Positions 50,890 to 64,000 of a DNA stretch of 64,000 bases are shown in pieces. The notes beneath the pieces were generated by a model. That model was not told where the DNA came from and did not search any database. It saw nothing but the letters and a program-made list of their open reading frames with translations. A program made the translations under genes and the position numbers. Source of the DNA: Sipunculus nudus (taxonomy: Eukaryota > Annelida > Sipuncula > Golfingiida > Sipunculidae); the NCBI GenBank assembly GCA_026874595.1, contig CM049307.1:91887830-91951829 (forward strand), in the 5' to 3' direction. Numbering within the stretch: position 1 is the first letter of the stretch; every line of letters starts with the position of its first letter.

Positions 50890-52646
50890 TCTATAAGCAC
50901 GTGATAATCGGTAAGGTCCGCTCTTTACTTGATTTTATATCAACGTTTTTCGTCCAAGGCAAGTCTCTTTTCCTGATGCACCAGCAGACACATAGGAGTT
51001 GGCTTTACCTGTGACTGTCTAAGTGGTATGATAATATTTGCGTTGCAACCAAATGTGTTTCGATGAAAAAGTGAGCTTAAAAGTGTAACGTCTGTCAACA
51101 AGTGTCTTTGCAAAATGAATAACTTATGATCCTTGAAGAATAACAGTTCTTTGATTGTCCCCTGAGCGACGCATTTGCCGACAGAGGAGACTCTCAGAGG
51201 AAATTGAAAAGCTTGGCGTAAACAGATTTCTCGGCACAAAATTACATCAGTGTCGTAAAACGAAATATGGCCTGTGTAAACATACTCTCAGAGTTGTTAA
51301 ATAATTGGAAACAAAGCGACTTGCAACATTTTAAGGTGGTCTAAATGACTTAACTACCACGATGCTAACAGCCTTTTGAACATGTAAAATTTACCAGAAA
51401 CAGCGCTTTAAGTGCACAAAAACTGTTATCATTAATAAAATTCCACGATTATATTCTGTATGAACTCCGCGTTAATAGTTTTTCGGTTGAGCGAAAACTA
51501 TTACACTATGGAACATTTGACATTAGATATAGCATTCTGCATTTTGCTGGGATTCCTCACAAATCAAATATCAACTTTTATAAATGTTTACTCTTTCGTG
51601 TCCTTAGGGGTTTCGAGGAGGAAAAACGAAATTGAAACATAAATTACAAAATATTGTCTGTGGTAAAAACATGTTTTTTTTTCATTTAACAGAGATTAGA
51701 CTATTATCAACCCTGCAAAGAACTAGACTATCAACATCAGATCACTCTCTCGGGAGATTCCTCAAAGGGCCAAAAACAATATAAATGAACATATACTGTA
51801 ACAAAGAAGAGGTGTTGTATCCCCAGGTCTGACACGGTAAGCGCCATACATTTTTAGCCGTATGAATAAAAATGAAATAACAAACCACCCTTGGTAGATA
51901 ACAGCAGTTTTCGGCAAAACTTGACTCAAGAATGTAAACGGAAGATTCAGTTTCATGGTTTACAGATGCCTAACAAGAAGAGTCATGCTTGGAAAGAAAT
52001 AATTTGTCTTCGCTTATTTGTCTTTTTATAAAGACTCCCATCAAATACATTGCAAGAATATATCATTTATGCTGGATGAACACTTGAACAATCAATATTT
52101 GTTTTGAAATCGAAGACAAGCGATATCTCTGCCCCCCTGAGTCACCTACCAGATATCTTGAACTATTAGGCCACACCAAATAATTTTATGTTCTATGTTT
52201 GAATTAAAATATGTAGAATTTCGCAAAAATCAGAAAAAGATAACTTAGCTCAGTTCTTGATGGAGTGCAAAAGAAAAATTATAATTAAAATAGACAGTCC
52301 ATTTTCAAAACCACTTAAACCCTATTAAGGGACAAAAAGATAAAAAAGAACCTGGTCCTCATTTTGTAAAACTGATCCACGAACAACGTTAGCGGCGAAT
52401 CCTCAGAACAATTATATTTCTGTGAGTGGCCTTACGGAAAACGCACTTAGTTTAAAGCTTGCCCGCTTTAATGTTTAATTAGCAGAATGGATCAGACGGA
52501 TGAACAAAAATGGTTTTTGATACTGTAACTTTAATCTGTCAATGAGGTTAATACCTGTGGTTGTCTTACATTCCGAGAAAAAACGGTGAAATAAAACGAG
52601 GATTCGATTTTGGAAAACAAATTATTAAAAGAAACCAAGCGTTACC

Positions 52647-52649
<3 letters not shown>

Positions 52650-52699
<50 letters not shown>
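52650..52699. repeat. (AT)n microsatellite
   Basis: A perfect AT run of about 49 bases. Confidence 0.95.
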
Positions 52700-52700
<1 letters not shown>

Positions 52701-53139
52701 GTAATATGAGAAATGCCAACCTTTCTTACTTTTTTATCACATTTAAATTTATTTTGTATTACATCTATAGAAAGGTTGTTTTATTTATAGGTGGAATAAT
52801 TAAAATTAGACGAGATATCATGTGTAACATATAGTTTTTTATAAAGGGTTATGTATGTCGCTTTGATGATATCTTCTTAATCAATAAGCGGTATTTAATC
52901 CGTCTTATATTTTGAAATAGAAATGAACCCGAGCGGCCTGTAAAAGCGATAGACCTAAAAAAGAGCATATTTCTGGTTTATAACTGGTTTCCCAAAAGCC
53001 AAACGTATAAAGGTTATACAATAAACAATATCAGAATATGTTCTGTTAAAAAGAATATATCATGTGTAATTGTCAGTTAACCTTACTAAAGAGCACTTCA
53101 TTCAAATATTCAAAATACAGCAAAAGGCAATGGCTTTAT

Positions 53140-53196
53140 AATCGTATCTCCACTCACACACGCACACACACTCCCACACAAGTTCAACACATCCCC

Positions 53197-53233
<37 letters not shown>

Positions 53234-53305
53234 ACACATACACACACATGTATATACCATGTGCGTGCGTGTGTGTGCGCGCGTGTCTGTATGTGTATGT
53301 CATAT
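53140..53305. repeat. Compound (CA)n/(AT)n/(GT)n microsatellite
   Basis: CA-rich, then AT, then CA, then GTGC-rich tracts in succession. The 123-codon frame across it is a translation of the repeat. Confidence 0.85.
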
Positions 53306-54784
53306 ATAGTCTACACATTCTAGTCGGAAACAAATTTCCATTTTGTGACACAGTGCCACGCTTTTTTTACAATGGTTTTACAGCGAATGACAGAATAAGC
53401 ACTGGCCCTAAATTCTATAAATTGGCGGCTTGAGCTTGGAGAAAAGAAAATCACCTTGTGTCAAAATAAGAAGAGACCAGTTTTCTATAACCCTACGGAA
53501 AATTTTATCAAATCTGTTAATTAATGTTTACGTTAAGATGCTAACATACAAACCAAGGGGAAAACATAATACTTTCCCCTCCTGGCAGAGGTGTTATAAT
53601 CATACTATGATTATAGGACACCAGCATCTCAATAGGTGCTACGTGTGAACGTGCCTGAAATTTCGTTTATCCAGATCTAGACCTGTATTCAATGATTTGC
53701 TGCGAGATTTAATTAAGAACACTATCATAACCACTCACAGCTTCTCTCCATTGTGCAAGTGGCTGAGAAACCCCAATACTCTGCATTATCCAAACACCGC
53801 TCTCAGCAGTGATAAAACTTTAAACACACCATATCTATTACTTCATTTATTCTGCGCCTAAACCCCCCAGGACTTTCGAACACCTTCCCCATTCTTAGGG
53901 CGTTTGCATGACGGTCGCATATTTGACCAGTTGCTGAGAAACTTAATTAGCGCCAGGTTATCAGGCAGGTTTTTAATTAATATACCTGGTCGATCGGGGT
54001 TTAGCAACTAGCTGGAGGCATAATAATCCTGGAGTGCTGGTATGACAGGCACCCATCTTGGATTGTTCACCATGATGAACATTAATACGAATATGGAGTG
54101 TGTAATGAACGCTTAAGCACAGGAAAGCTCGTTCAGTTCTGTATTTTGCCACTTGAGATCCGTAAAATAACCACAAGTAACCTTTTCCGCAAGAGCGCGA
54201 AATACTACTTCCTTATGTTATCACTTAAATTGTACATCGCCGGTGTTTCTTTTGGGTCTGCGATAATGTATTTTATAATAACGTTTCCATCGTATTTATA
54301 TCAAAATCAACTTGATAAACATTCGATGATTATTAATTATATCATTAATATTTTCACGATAGACATAGCAAATTCCAAAATAATAAAAAAAAATATTTGC
54401 TTATAACTTTCAAATCAACATAGGAAGAGAAAAGAGGGGAAATAATTTGCCTATTTGATAAAAGTTCTTTGTTTGTCTGAGTGTTACTTGTAGGGCAGGG
54501 TATCGCCTACAAACTACGTATTGCAAATAATGAATTCTTGTATTTTTGTATTATTCCTTGTATTAAATTGATAGGAAATGAGGGTGCTTTATTATAATCA
54601 ATTATTCTTTATCATTTTAAATATAGGTAGTCCGTACTGAAGTTTATATTGATCAGTTTATTTCAAACACGAATTATGACAATATTACTTTCGTCTTTAC
54701 TGAAGTCCAGTCTCGTTGTTAACAATACTTAAAATCAAAGTACGTTCTTTTTGTCTTATATGTTTAAATATAACCTTTTCATGT

Positions 54785-54850
54785 AGAAAATTCTGGACTG
54801 TGCTTTAGCACAGCGGTAGAGGTGCCGGTACATGACACATGATCTTTATG
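54785..54850 (+). mobile_element. tRNA-like A-box fragment
   Basis: TGTGCTTTAGCACAGCGGTA resembles a tRNA-derived element head. A matching TGTGCTTTAGCGCAGC word occurs at about 33029. No clean B box follows, so both are probably decayed SINE heads. Confidence 0.25.
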
Positions 54851-55309
54851 CAGGAATCATAATATGGGAGGAAAGAATATTAAGGCCAAAAAAAGTATGG
54901 ATCTCAGGCATCTTAGGCAATCTTAGATTTGTGACATTCTAACGGATGAACGGATGACTGGCCAGACGGCCGGACGGAAGGACTTGATATAGTTCAGCGT
55001 GACAGAAAGTGGGCAGAATTAATCACCTTAACATCAAGGGCTCACAGCAGACATGTACCATCTGTTTTCGTCGCCCTAAATGAGTGCTTGTATCATTTAC
55101 AAACCTGGGATAGCCCCATGTTTATAACAAATATAGGTAGAATTCGCAAATTTAAAAAAAAACACAAGAGATTTCAAGGAATGTAAGGAGTGTAATTATC
55201 AGATACGATGAAGTGTTCTGTCATAGGATTAAAGGTATAAGCTCACCTACTTTGGTTTCTTTTCTTTAACAGAGTAATAAAATTATAATAAGCCCGAGCT
55301 TTTAGCGGA

Positions 55310-55331
55310 ATCTCTCTCTATCTCTCTCTCT
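55310..55331. repeat. (TC)n tract
   Basis: Short CT repeat. Confidence 0.85.
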
Positions 55332-58300
55332 CCGCATTAACTATGGGAGTCCTATACACATTTTCATCGCTTATAATTTAACAATTACAATTAATTCTTT
55401 TATACGTGTATTCATGTTTCCAACTGAAGGACTGCAAAACGGCAGAAATTTCAAATCATATTTCCAAATGTGAAACAACCATTTTAAATGGAAGTAGCAT
55501 ATACCTAAAACTGACATGTATCCGAGGCTGCTTGAAATTGAAAATTACACCAGGTAACCAGAGGCATAATGTTCTCGGGTGACCTGTTCAAAGCTGGAAT
55601 CAGCCATACCTGTTTCTTGGTGTACTTGAAAATTATGCCAATTTTATAAAAATGACAAAAAAAGTAAACGTTAAAACGTTCCAAGCGAGCAATGCTTTGA
55701 CACCAAACAGTAGTACGGACCTGGAATGCTGCATCCTTGAGGCTAAGAAGAAAGGGATGTTACTGCAGCATACATAGAGGTGATAATATAGGTTGTCAGC
55801 TAATCACCCTTGTCCCTGCCGGGATGATAGAATCCGTCAGTTCTTTTACTTAACAGCCATTGAATGAATATCTTGTTTGATCCCTGTTTTATAGGTGAAA
55901 AAAAAACTAACATTTGGATCTACATCCTTTGAAATCAACAAAACGATGGAAAATACCGGCAGTTTCTCTCTGATATGGTTCAGGAGAGACTTGTAGAGGC
56001 TACAGCGACATTTATTATTGTTTGAATTTTTTAAATTGTCGAATTGTGCCTAAATAGCACTAGGGCATACGTCAAATTGAAAGATGGAGCTCCGATGGGG
56101 GAACACCAACTCCCAAGGGCCTGCATGAAAATATGTGATAATTAGTACCATTAATGGACACTTGACACTACGACGCCGATAAATACATCCCATTTGACAC
56201 GTTGTTAGGAAAGGAAAACCCAGAAGTATACATAATCCACAAGCAGATTTATATAGACATAAAATGTATTTTAATACATTTAGGGAACATCTATGGTAAT
56301 TCAAACTTTGCATTAATGGTTTTATTTAACTTTGTGTTTATAAGGGAGAGTAAAACCTATAAAGATAGATTAGGGTATCTTTTTAAAACTAAAACACTCT
56401 AATTAACTTGGACGGAGGATTCTTTGTCCTGAAAAAGTCACTTAATTGTGTGCACTATGATATTGCGGTTATGTGTGTGTTAGCAAAAGTTCTGAGGTTT
56501 GTTGCCGGTCAAGTCCGTTAAAATAAAAGTGCAGCAAATAGATGTGTATGAATCATATATTAATATTATATATTTGGAAGGAAACGTGCGGTGGGGATAA
56601 CTGCCTGCGGCAATCGGTTTATAATTTATGTACCGATCACTACGTGCATAATTTTCCTAGAGGCAATTATTCAATGGATAATAAACCTCGAACTATTGTT
56701 CTGAATGCATGTTTGCAGTCACCATGAGATCCATAGCTGGAAAGCATTCCAGTGTTCCCCGGTATCGTTGTAACTCATTACCTATGTTCCTCAGTACCTG
56801 TATGTTCATTGGGTACCTATGTTTCCCTGCGCTGAATCCTGCTCCTACATATTATGAAACTGTGTATTGTTTATTCATATCTTGTGTATTTATTGTGAGA
56901 CATCGAATCCAATCTACATGAAACAGATCAAACAGATCAACTTGGGCTAGCTGTACTGAAAACCACATAACCCACTTGCAAATTATTTTGAAGAAATGCA
57001 TTTTTAACTTTAGATTTTAAACTTTAGACAACTTACGTTTCTGTCCCTTACCGCTTATTTTTAGCAGTTGCCACGTATGGAGCAGCATGATTTCAATCGG
57101 TCATCACAGCTATGTAGAGTTTTGGCTTGTCCTTATCCTTGTATTACTATTACAGTGACATTTTTTGTATTGTTTTATGAATTCAAGGGCATGTGACCCT
57201 CCCCATAGGGGAGCTTAAACGTGTTCGCCAGAGGTCCTCCTACTTAAAACGGACCTCTTCCAGTTTGAAACTCTTGGGATGGCTTGGACTATTTATCGTA
57301 ACTGTCAAAAACTGTCTAAACTTCAAAATCAAAATGTTATATTTCAAGTGTTAACATTTCATATGCGATGGCTTACAAGATATTACTTATACCCTAAAGT
57401 CCTTACCACAAAACACCCATGTTTGTGTTATTTACCTTTAAAAAATCCTTATCTAACATATTTGAACGGACTCCATTTCATTCTTCACTACTGTTATGCC
57501 TACGCCGTTGGTGTATATAGAAGACTCATAGGTTTCAAAGGCAACAAACCCTAACCAGCAGAGTCGTACTCTCGTGAGTCCGATTCTGCGACGTTTTGAG
57601 TGAGGAAAGAGACTGCACGCACATGACTGCAGGCAAAATTAGTGATAATCTATATGGACAACAGGAAATCTTATATAGCTCAAACACAGTCGTTTTGATA
57701 ATGAGAGGCAGCATAGAGGCGGCCGCTTTAAGGTGACTAGACTAATTAGACCCGGCATGTTAATCACCTTTGGAAACGAAGGGCCCAATATGAGGTTTCT
57801 TTTTAATCAGACAGTCCTCCGTGAGTTAATGTAATCTCCTACTCTGTAACTTCAGATTAAGAACAACGGAATTGATACCTTCTATTTAATTAGAAAGTAA
57901 AAGAGAAGAAAACTGAAAGTAAGAAAATGGGCGTATTGACCTACAACCTAGTTGGAACGTCAGATTTTTAAACTTTGGGAAAAACTTCAGGACACATGAA
58001 GTATTAAATATTCAAATCCCTCAGGGGCGGTAAATCTGGTTTCTGTAACAGTAGATATTTCTTTTAATGTGAGTTGGCATCTTTTTAAGCCTCCCCAGTA
58101 TTTGGGGATGCTTAAAGGGGTTTCTATATCAATATCTATTTAAAGATATTGAATTTTTTTAATACTGATTAAAAAATGATATTTGGGTACAATATTAGTT
58201 GTATGACATTTTCGCATCAGATAATTGTTTTTTATCTTGACCTCATTTCAAAGGTCGTACACTCCATAGCCGACCGACTTATTTATCCTTGGAGTTCAAG

Positions 58301-58919
58301 TGAAACTTAAAGAAACATCTCTGTCATAAATATTTAGACAACCAAAGTCATTGCATGTTGAGCCATGGGTAGATTTTGATAATCTTTTTAAAGATATTCC
58401 TATTGTCTTTTTTTTTACTACGCCTATATCATACTAAAAAGATAAATACGTTATATATATGAAATAAAAATATGGAGTGAAGAATTAAATTTTCTCCATG
58501 CGCTTAATAAAGATTATGTGAAATTAAACATTATACAAATTATATAATATCAATTATATAAAAATGCTTATCGCACATGTCAAATTAAACGTTTTCATAA
58601 GAATTAACAATTGATATAACGACATGAAAACACTGAAACAGAATAAGAGTAATACTACACATGTAAAAGATAAATAAACAAGGTTAGAAAAAAAGGAAAA
58701 GGGGAAAAAATAGGACATAAAACTCTACAGATGAAGTCAAAAAGTCTATTTTGTCAAGACGATCAACAAGGGAGACTCTGAATGAAATAGGCTCGTTTAT
58801 ACTGCAGTAAAATAAACTGATCAGGTGCTCATCCAAATAATACCTCATAAAAGGCAGTAGCAGATCCCAGGGTCTGGACCTGCCGTTTGCAAACTTTATT
58901 AAGTATTTATACATTTTTC

Positions 58920-59036
58920 AGGCCCATACCCTCCTCTATTTCGGACCTATTAAGTGTTTTTTTTTCAGCACACTTCCCTCCGTATACTTTTTTTCAGCAT
59001 GCCCCTCCCTTTCCAAAATTCTGGATCCGCCCCTGA
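58920..59036 (-). mobile_element. hAT-like terminal fragment (CAGGGGCGGATCCAG)
   Basis: On the minus strand it begins TTCAGGGGCGGATCCAGAAT followed by TTTGGAAAGGGAGGGGC. CAGGGGCGGATCCAG is a widespread terminus of non-autonomous hAT elements. The other end was not found. Confidence 0.5.
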
Positions 59037-60154
59037 ACGGAGATCCATTGTAAAAGCTTCTGCATAATGTGCATGTGTTACTTTGCCTACTAATTAATTT
59101 ATATGCAGTTGGGTTTCTTCTCCACTGCGGTTTACCCGCTTCCACTCTCATTTGGCTCTCCAAATTCGAAACACGTATCGTCTGTCCACTCTTCTGGACA
59201 TGTTTCTTTTCATTTGCTCGATTACTTTCTATTGGGCTACATAATTAATAATATTGATATTTGGATCCAAGGGTGCCCCCTTTCTATTTTATGCTTGTGC
59301 CCCGCAACACAAGGCCAAGTCCAAGCGCTTAACAAAAACCACTTGACTCCGAATTCATATACGAGCACCTGTCTGTTGGTTCAATAAACAGACCAATAAC
59401 CACTGACACTTCCCTTGTTTTCATTTTTTTTTTTACATTCATTCATGTCTTTCGACGATAACTAAGGTCTAATATATGCGGCAAATTTACAGATTGTTTG
59501 AAAAATAAACTAAAATACAATATCGCGTTGCATGTCCTTTCAAATCTGTTCAAATGTTTCCGCTCACTTTAGGTCCTCAATAGTTCACACACGCTCCGTC
59601 AGTGACCTGACATGTGGGCCAAGTTTTTCTTTTATTCGTTTATATATAATTGGTCCAATAATTTGGAAATTTAGATATTATCTCCACTAGTTCTTTTTCT
59701 CATATGGACAACAAATGAAGAAAAATATGCATCCACGCATGTCTTGACCGCGTCCTGCTTTTTGGAGTGGGTTTAATGATTGGGTATCTTGCTTGGACCA
59801 GGTGGTGAAAATCTTTCAGGTAGTTTAGCAGTCCTAAAAGAAGTAAACGCATTAATCAATGAAAAACAGAACAGGGTGAACGCAATCGTAGGACAATGAG
59901 GAAACTCATTAAAATTAATTGTTGGTCTAAGTGGCTCTAGTTTGGACATTTTATTTGTGCTAAGAGCTTGTTATGATATTTTTTTTTATATTAATTAACA
60001 CGGGATCATCATGTCATGATATATCATATCACCAGTGAGATATATTGCCAGCTAACCTTCTGTCTTTAAGTATGAGGTTGCACATGAATGGCAAACAAAT
60101 TCAGCATAGAATTTTAGTGGAAAGATGGGTTGGAGCCTTGGAGAAACACCATTT

Positions 60155-60320
60155 TTTCAATCCGGCTGGTCATGCGTAGAGCGATGGATATCCGGGAGAT
60201 CGAGCGTTTAAATCTCCGCCGAGGAGCGGTGATATTTTTCAAGATACGATCCTTTCGGAGACGAGTGCTCTACGGAGTTAATGGGAAGGCTGTGCTACAG
60301 ACACATTCTCAAAACTGTAA
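60155..60320 (+). mobile_element. tRNA-derived SINE, copy S4 (decayed)
   Basis: It contains GGGAGATCGAGCG (B-box region), GCGGTGATATTTTTCA and GAGTGCTCTACGGAGTTAAT, which match in order the GTGAGATTTTTCACGG and GAGCGCTCTGCCGACTTAAT blocks of copy S1. The 3' half is missing. The ORF at 60130-60429 overlaps it. Confidence 0.55.
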
Positions 60321-60832
60321 AGAATTTCCAATTCTTTGTTCCTTACTTTCATTTCTACTCTGTATGGAATCTATATCCAGCCATATATTCAGTACACTTT
60401 TTATCTGTCCAGTGCAGCATTCATTTTAATCAGACCATTTATCTCGCGAATGGTTGATCTAGACAAAAATCACATTAATCCAAACAATACACCGTCAAAT
60501 TCGACATCGGGTGTGAGAACACAGATCTTTAAACCTTGACTGTGTGTAAGTTAAACAGCTCAGATCTCCATCATATTTTGAGATATTCTACGAAGATTAT
60601 AGAATTAATCGAATTATTATATAATATAATAGGTGTGTGTTTTATTCCCATGCTGTAAATAATATTCATGCTGTAAAGTTAACTCGATACATATCATGAA
60701 ACTTCCGGGAGATATTTAATTCTGCAAAAAGAATAAGGGTGTTGTGATAAACAGGCGTTGTATGCCATGTGACAAAGGCTATTAATAAAAAGTAAATTAA
60801 ATACATTTCCAATCCTAAGTGTTTTCTTCCAG

Positions 60833-61220
60833 TAGCCGTACCTGCGGTGTCAACAACCTGGAAGGTTTTATTAATATTAAAATCTTGTTACGCCAGGAAT
60901 CACACCTTCAGTCACGCAACAAGCAAAGTCCGCGAAGATGCGTGCACCTCGACAATACAACAATGGAGATATTTCAAGGTTTGCTTGTTCACCGAAAGGC
61001 ACACCTTGTCATAACAGAAATACTGAAAGGCTTCCAGGGGGTTAGCAGTGAAAGTGAAATAGATGTTCAAATTCAGTTACTAAAAGAGGACGGAACAAAA
61101 TATTATCATATTATGAACCCCGACATGACTAATAGGTTAACAATATATCAGCTACATTTAACCCCAATTTACTGTTCATTACAATACAGCGTCGTTAATC
61201 CGACAAAAAATATTTATTAA
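60833..61220 (+). other. Unassigned open frame after a splice-like acceptor
   Basis: A GTGTTTTCTTCCAG acceptor-like site precedes an uninterrupted frame of about 128 codons ending in TAA at 61218-61220. The first 60 codons have mixed, protein-like composition (including an LEGFINIKILL stretch). A second plus-strand frame is also open for much of the same stretch, which weakens the case. I thought of a Ras-association-type fold, but the resemblance is not strong enough to name. It could be a terminal exon of an unrelated plus-strand gene, a mobile-element remnant, or chance. Confidence 0.25.
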
Positions 61221-64000
61221 AACCTAGGAACCGAAAATATGGTCGTTTATGCGAAACACGAGCAACGAACACAAATTAGATGTGTTTCTGGTAAAGGTCG
61301 TCAAATTCATATCATATGCAGTTATTTTCTAATCAGTTTACTAATAATTTTTTTAGTATTTTACATGAAACATCAATTAAACTGATGAATTACGTTACAG
61401 GAAAGTATTTGCCAAGGTTTACGTCATTAAATATATCTGTCAGTATCTGATACCGTCCGGTATTTGCTAATCACGGTGAATCCTGCAAAATCGTTTATTT
61501 GAACCATCGTTTATTCGAACAAAACCTCTCTGTACCCCGAGCCTTTCGGATAAAAGACTGTGTACTGTAATACGCTATCTCATTTATAACTTTCCTATAT
61601 TACATATGTGACATTTCCTTTCAAGCAAGAGACACAAATATAAGATTGACATTGTTACCTGCTGTGTATTGCATATTAAAGACATTGAGTTTAACTGTTA
61701 CAAATATTGTCATGGAGCAGCCTGGAAGCTTAATATCCTTAATGCAATTATATCATCTACTATCATCATGCAGTTACTTGCATCATCATCAGCAAATGAG
61801 TTGTAAGCTGTCGGGTAGTTCAATATTATTCTGCGTTATTGGACTTAAGAACACTTTAACTCTCATTGCCCTTTTCATAATTCCGTAATCGGACTTTGGT
61901 TTAGCATTTTAGGGGTGAGATATTAATCAAACGGAAACATCGGCGCACCCTAAACGCGATCATTTCGTTTAAAACGTTTTATAAAAAAAAGATTTGGGCA
62001 TTTTATACTTGACGGGCCACACTTGACTTATTGTTTAATACCAATTAAATATATTATGTGCTTAAACAATATTGTTTTTCTTGTTGTCTCTTATTTACCA
62101 TGATATATACATATATAACTTTTTTCACAAACCTAGAGACGGAAGATTTTTTATATACATTTTCAAAATAGAAGTACAGACGTGACGACCTTATGACTAA
62201 CATTATACAATGAGTATTCAAAAACGCAATTTTTTTAATCAACTTTGCAAGGCCGCAGGCACTGATATCGTACACGCTGAGCGTCTAATGTCACATTAAG
62301 TATTTCGACAATGCACTGTAAGGCCACACCAGAATATTCTACAAGATAGCCGCTGTTATTTTTATCCCTTTTTTCTCCGATTTTTCCCCATTTATTTGTG
62401 CAATGCGAAATGAAGATCCCGAGATTCCAAAATGTTATTAATGGGTGTTCTTGCTTGGAAAGGTATCGTGAAAATGTATACTGTATATATGAAATGCACT
62501 CATCCTAGAATTTTAAAAAAATCACGTATTTGTTTGGTGGGTCAATTAAAATAAAACTTACCCTTTCGCTACGCATTTTTGTCTCAATGCATGTCATATC
62601 CATCTTATATTTCACTTTGTGTATGCCATAAATGCTTTACTATAAAATGACATAGAGTGGATTCACATTTTTTATGTCCTACCCGTTATGTTTAATATTT
62701 TTTTTTAATATTTACACACGCACGAGTGTATGCAATGTCTGTACCAGGTTAACTGTCGTGTGATGTTGCTGCAACGCAGCAACATTGCTTCAGTTCAAAC
62801 GCTGTCATTAATTATTCGTAATTATTTTTCCTGCAGTTTTCCATTTGTTTCATTAGTACACCGTGTTTGATTCCACACGACCAGCCACACAGCAAGCAGA
62901 GACACGTTTAGCACAAATGAGTAAGCAGAGTTATTAATTTATACGTGTGTGCTACTGACTGTACGTCAAGGCTTTCAGACAACGCGACCACGAGATCTTG
63001 ATGGTGCTTTATTTCTGAGCTGAATAATATTTCTCATTTGCTTATTGATTTTTGCTTCCGGTGCAGTAGTTGAATAGTGGTAAAGATATGAATTATTCAT
63101 ATTACGTATACCACATTGTAACCACGATACGCAATCTTAAACCTATCATATTCCATTCATATATCCAATTTTAGAGATCATGTGAAAAAAATGATAAAAT
63201 GGAGCATTCTTTACATAATAGTTATATGAGTGTGTTGAATATTCGTTAGAATAGTTAGACTTGTTAATAAAAATAACAGTAGCCAAACGTAGGAAAGTTA
63301 AGCATAGGACTGGGCAACTGAAAAGTCGCAAAAATCCGGTTTAGAATACTGTTTTTTTTTAATCTAAGGATATATCAAGGCTTCCCCTGACCAGTATATT
63401 TTCAATATCTTATTATGAAAAAAAATCTCCTATCATTTCCAGCACTTAGACTGTAATCTCCTATATTTCCTATTTTTTTTTAATTCACAGTTGTGATAAC
63501 AGTATAACTGTTATTATTTAGTCATTATTGTTATAATGACTTGTCATTATTGAAAACATTCAGAACTGTGCGTTTAAGTGTTGCAGTCATACAAATATAC
63601 ATTTATCTAAACCAGGTAAATAGTTTTTTTAGATGCTGCTTGGAACACTGATAACCATTTTAAGTAGCCATGTAAAACGTGATTGTGCAGCGAAAACGTC
63701 TATTTGTTTCCTATATTTATGACCGTAAATTACTATTAACTCCTACATTTTTGTCTTAAGCGCTTCTATAATGTTGCTATTTATCTTCGGGAGCCTTGTG
63801 GGAACTCTGGTATAAATAGAAACACATAAAGTATAAAATAATAAAATTACTGGAAGTCAGAAAATCAACATAATATTGGTTAAGGTATCACATTAGAAAT
63901 TCTAAATTCCATTTTGAGAGAAAACTAAAATATGTAACTATTCTTATCCTTCTTGAAGGTTATTCCAATACCATGGTATAAAAGTATTATACTATAAAAT
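61221..64000. other. no gene recognised
   Basis: AT-rich sequence. The only notable structure is a perfect 10-bp hairpin with a 3-base loop at 62763-62785. No exon of the C16orf89 family was found on the minus strand. Confidence 0.4.
62763..62785. repeat. Short perfect hairpin
   Basis: ATGTTGCTGC at 62763-62772 is exactly inverted at 62776-62785 around an AAC loop. Confidence 0.85.

Larger units (their letters stand above)
47340..60832 (-). other. Upstream intron or 5' flank of the C16orf89-like gene
   Basis: Because exon A begins mid-codon, at least one coding exon must lie at higher coordinates on the minus strand. I looked for a signal peptide and the Asn-Leu-Asp...Gly segment expected before exon A and found no convincing match up to 64000. 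Repeats are listed separately. The GC-richer patch at 48030-48340 is open but unassigned. The stretches 47372-48893, 48945-50099, 53306-54784 and 55332-58919 hold nothing else I can name. Confidence 0.5.

Noticed and set aside
53062-53433. 123-codon ORF as a gene
   Set aside because: Largely YIYIYI and His/Thr runs translated from compound microsatellites.
60819-61220. Naming the open frame as a RASSF-type Ras-association domain
   Set aside because: A few positions resemble that fold, but the alignment is too loose to support a family name.
1-64000. CRISPR arrays, operons, phage genes or toxin-antitoxin systems
   Set aside because: No regular repeat-spacer structure, no bacterial gene organisation, and clear spliced eukaryotic exons.

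Overview
The window looks like nuclear DNA from an invertebrate animal, most likely a lophotrochozoan and plausibly a mollusc. It is AT-rich, full of (AT)n, (GT)n, (CT)n and (ATT)n microsatellites, has no long ORFs, carries spliced coding exons, and contains several tRNA-derived SINEs, a solo LTR and fragments of DNA transposons. No prokaryotic or organellar features were seen. The taxonomic call is an inference from overall character.

The main content is one protein gene on the minus strand: a homologue of the vertebrate C16orf89 protein (UPF0764 / DUF4735 family). Five internal exons are recognisable in transcript order at 47339-47181, 15726-15576, 13990-13876, 9792-9654 and 8697-8554. Each is bounded by AG/GT, the reading phases match at all four junctions, and together they give 235 continuous residues. 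The first exon (signal peptide and N-terminus) and the last exon(s) were not found. They probably lie outside the window or are too divergent to recognise by eye. The introns between the found exons are about 31.5 kb, 1.6 kb, 4.1 kb and 1.0 kb.

Region by region: 1-8553 is intron or 3' flank with a GTCG-rich island and a diverged repeat pair, one copy of which is still an open frame. 8554-15726 holds four exons, with a SINE, a 21-bp minisatellite, a 59-bp duplication and a well-formed 37-nt candidate exon in the introns. 15727-47180 is the giant intron, with the solo LTR at 25465-26237 (same sense as the gene), two further copies of the same SINE, hAT-like ends, MITE-like elements, decayed 11-bp minisatellites, a perfect 19-bp hairpin and a CpG-richer island near 36.7-37.4 kb. 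47340-64000 is 5' intron or flank with more microsatellites, a second copy of a dispersed repeat, a hAT-like end, a decayed SINE and an unassigned open frame at 60833-61220.

No multi-gene system, CRISPR array, defence island or operon is present. The best-supported content is the C16orf89-like gene and the repeats that have inserted around its exons.
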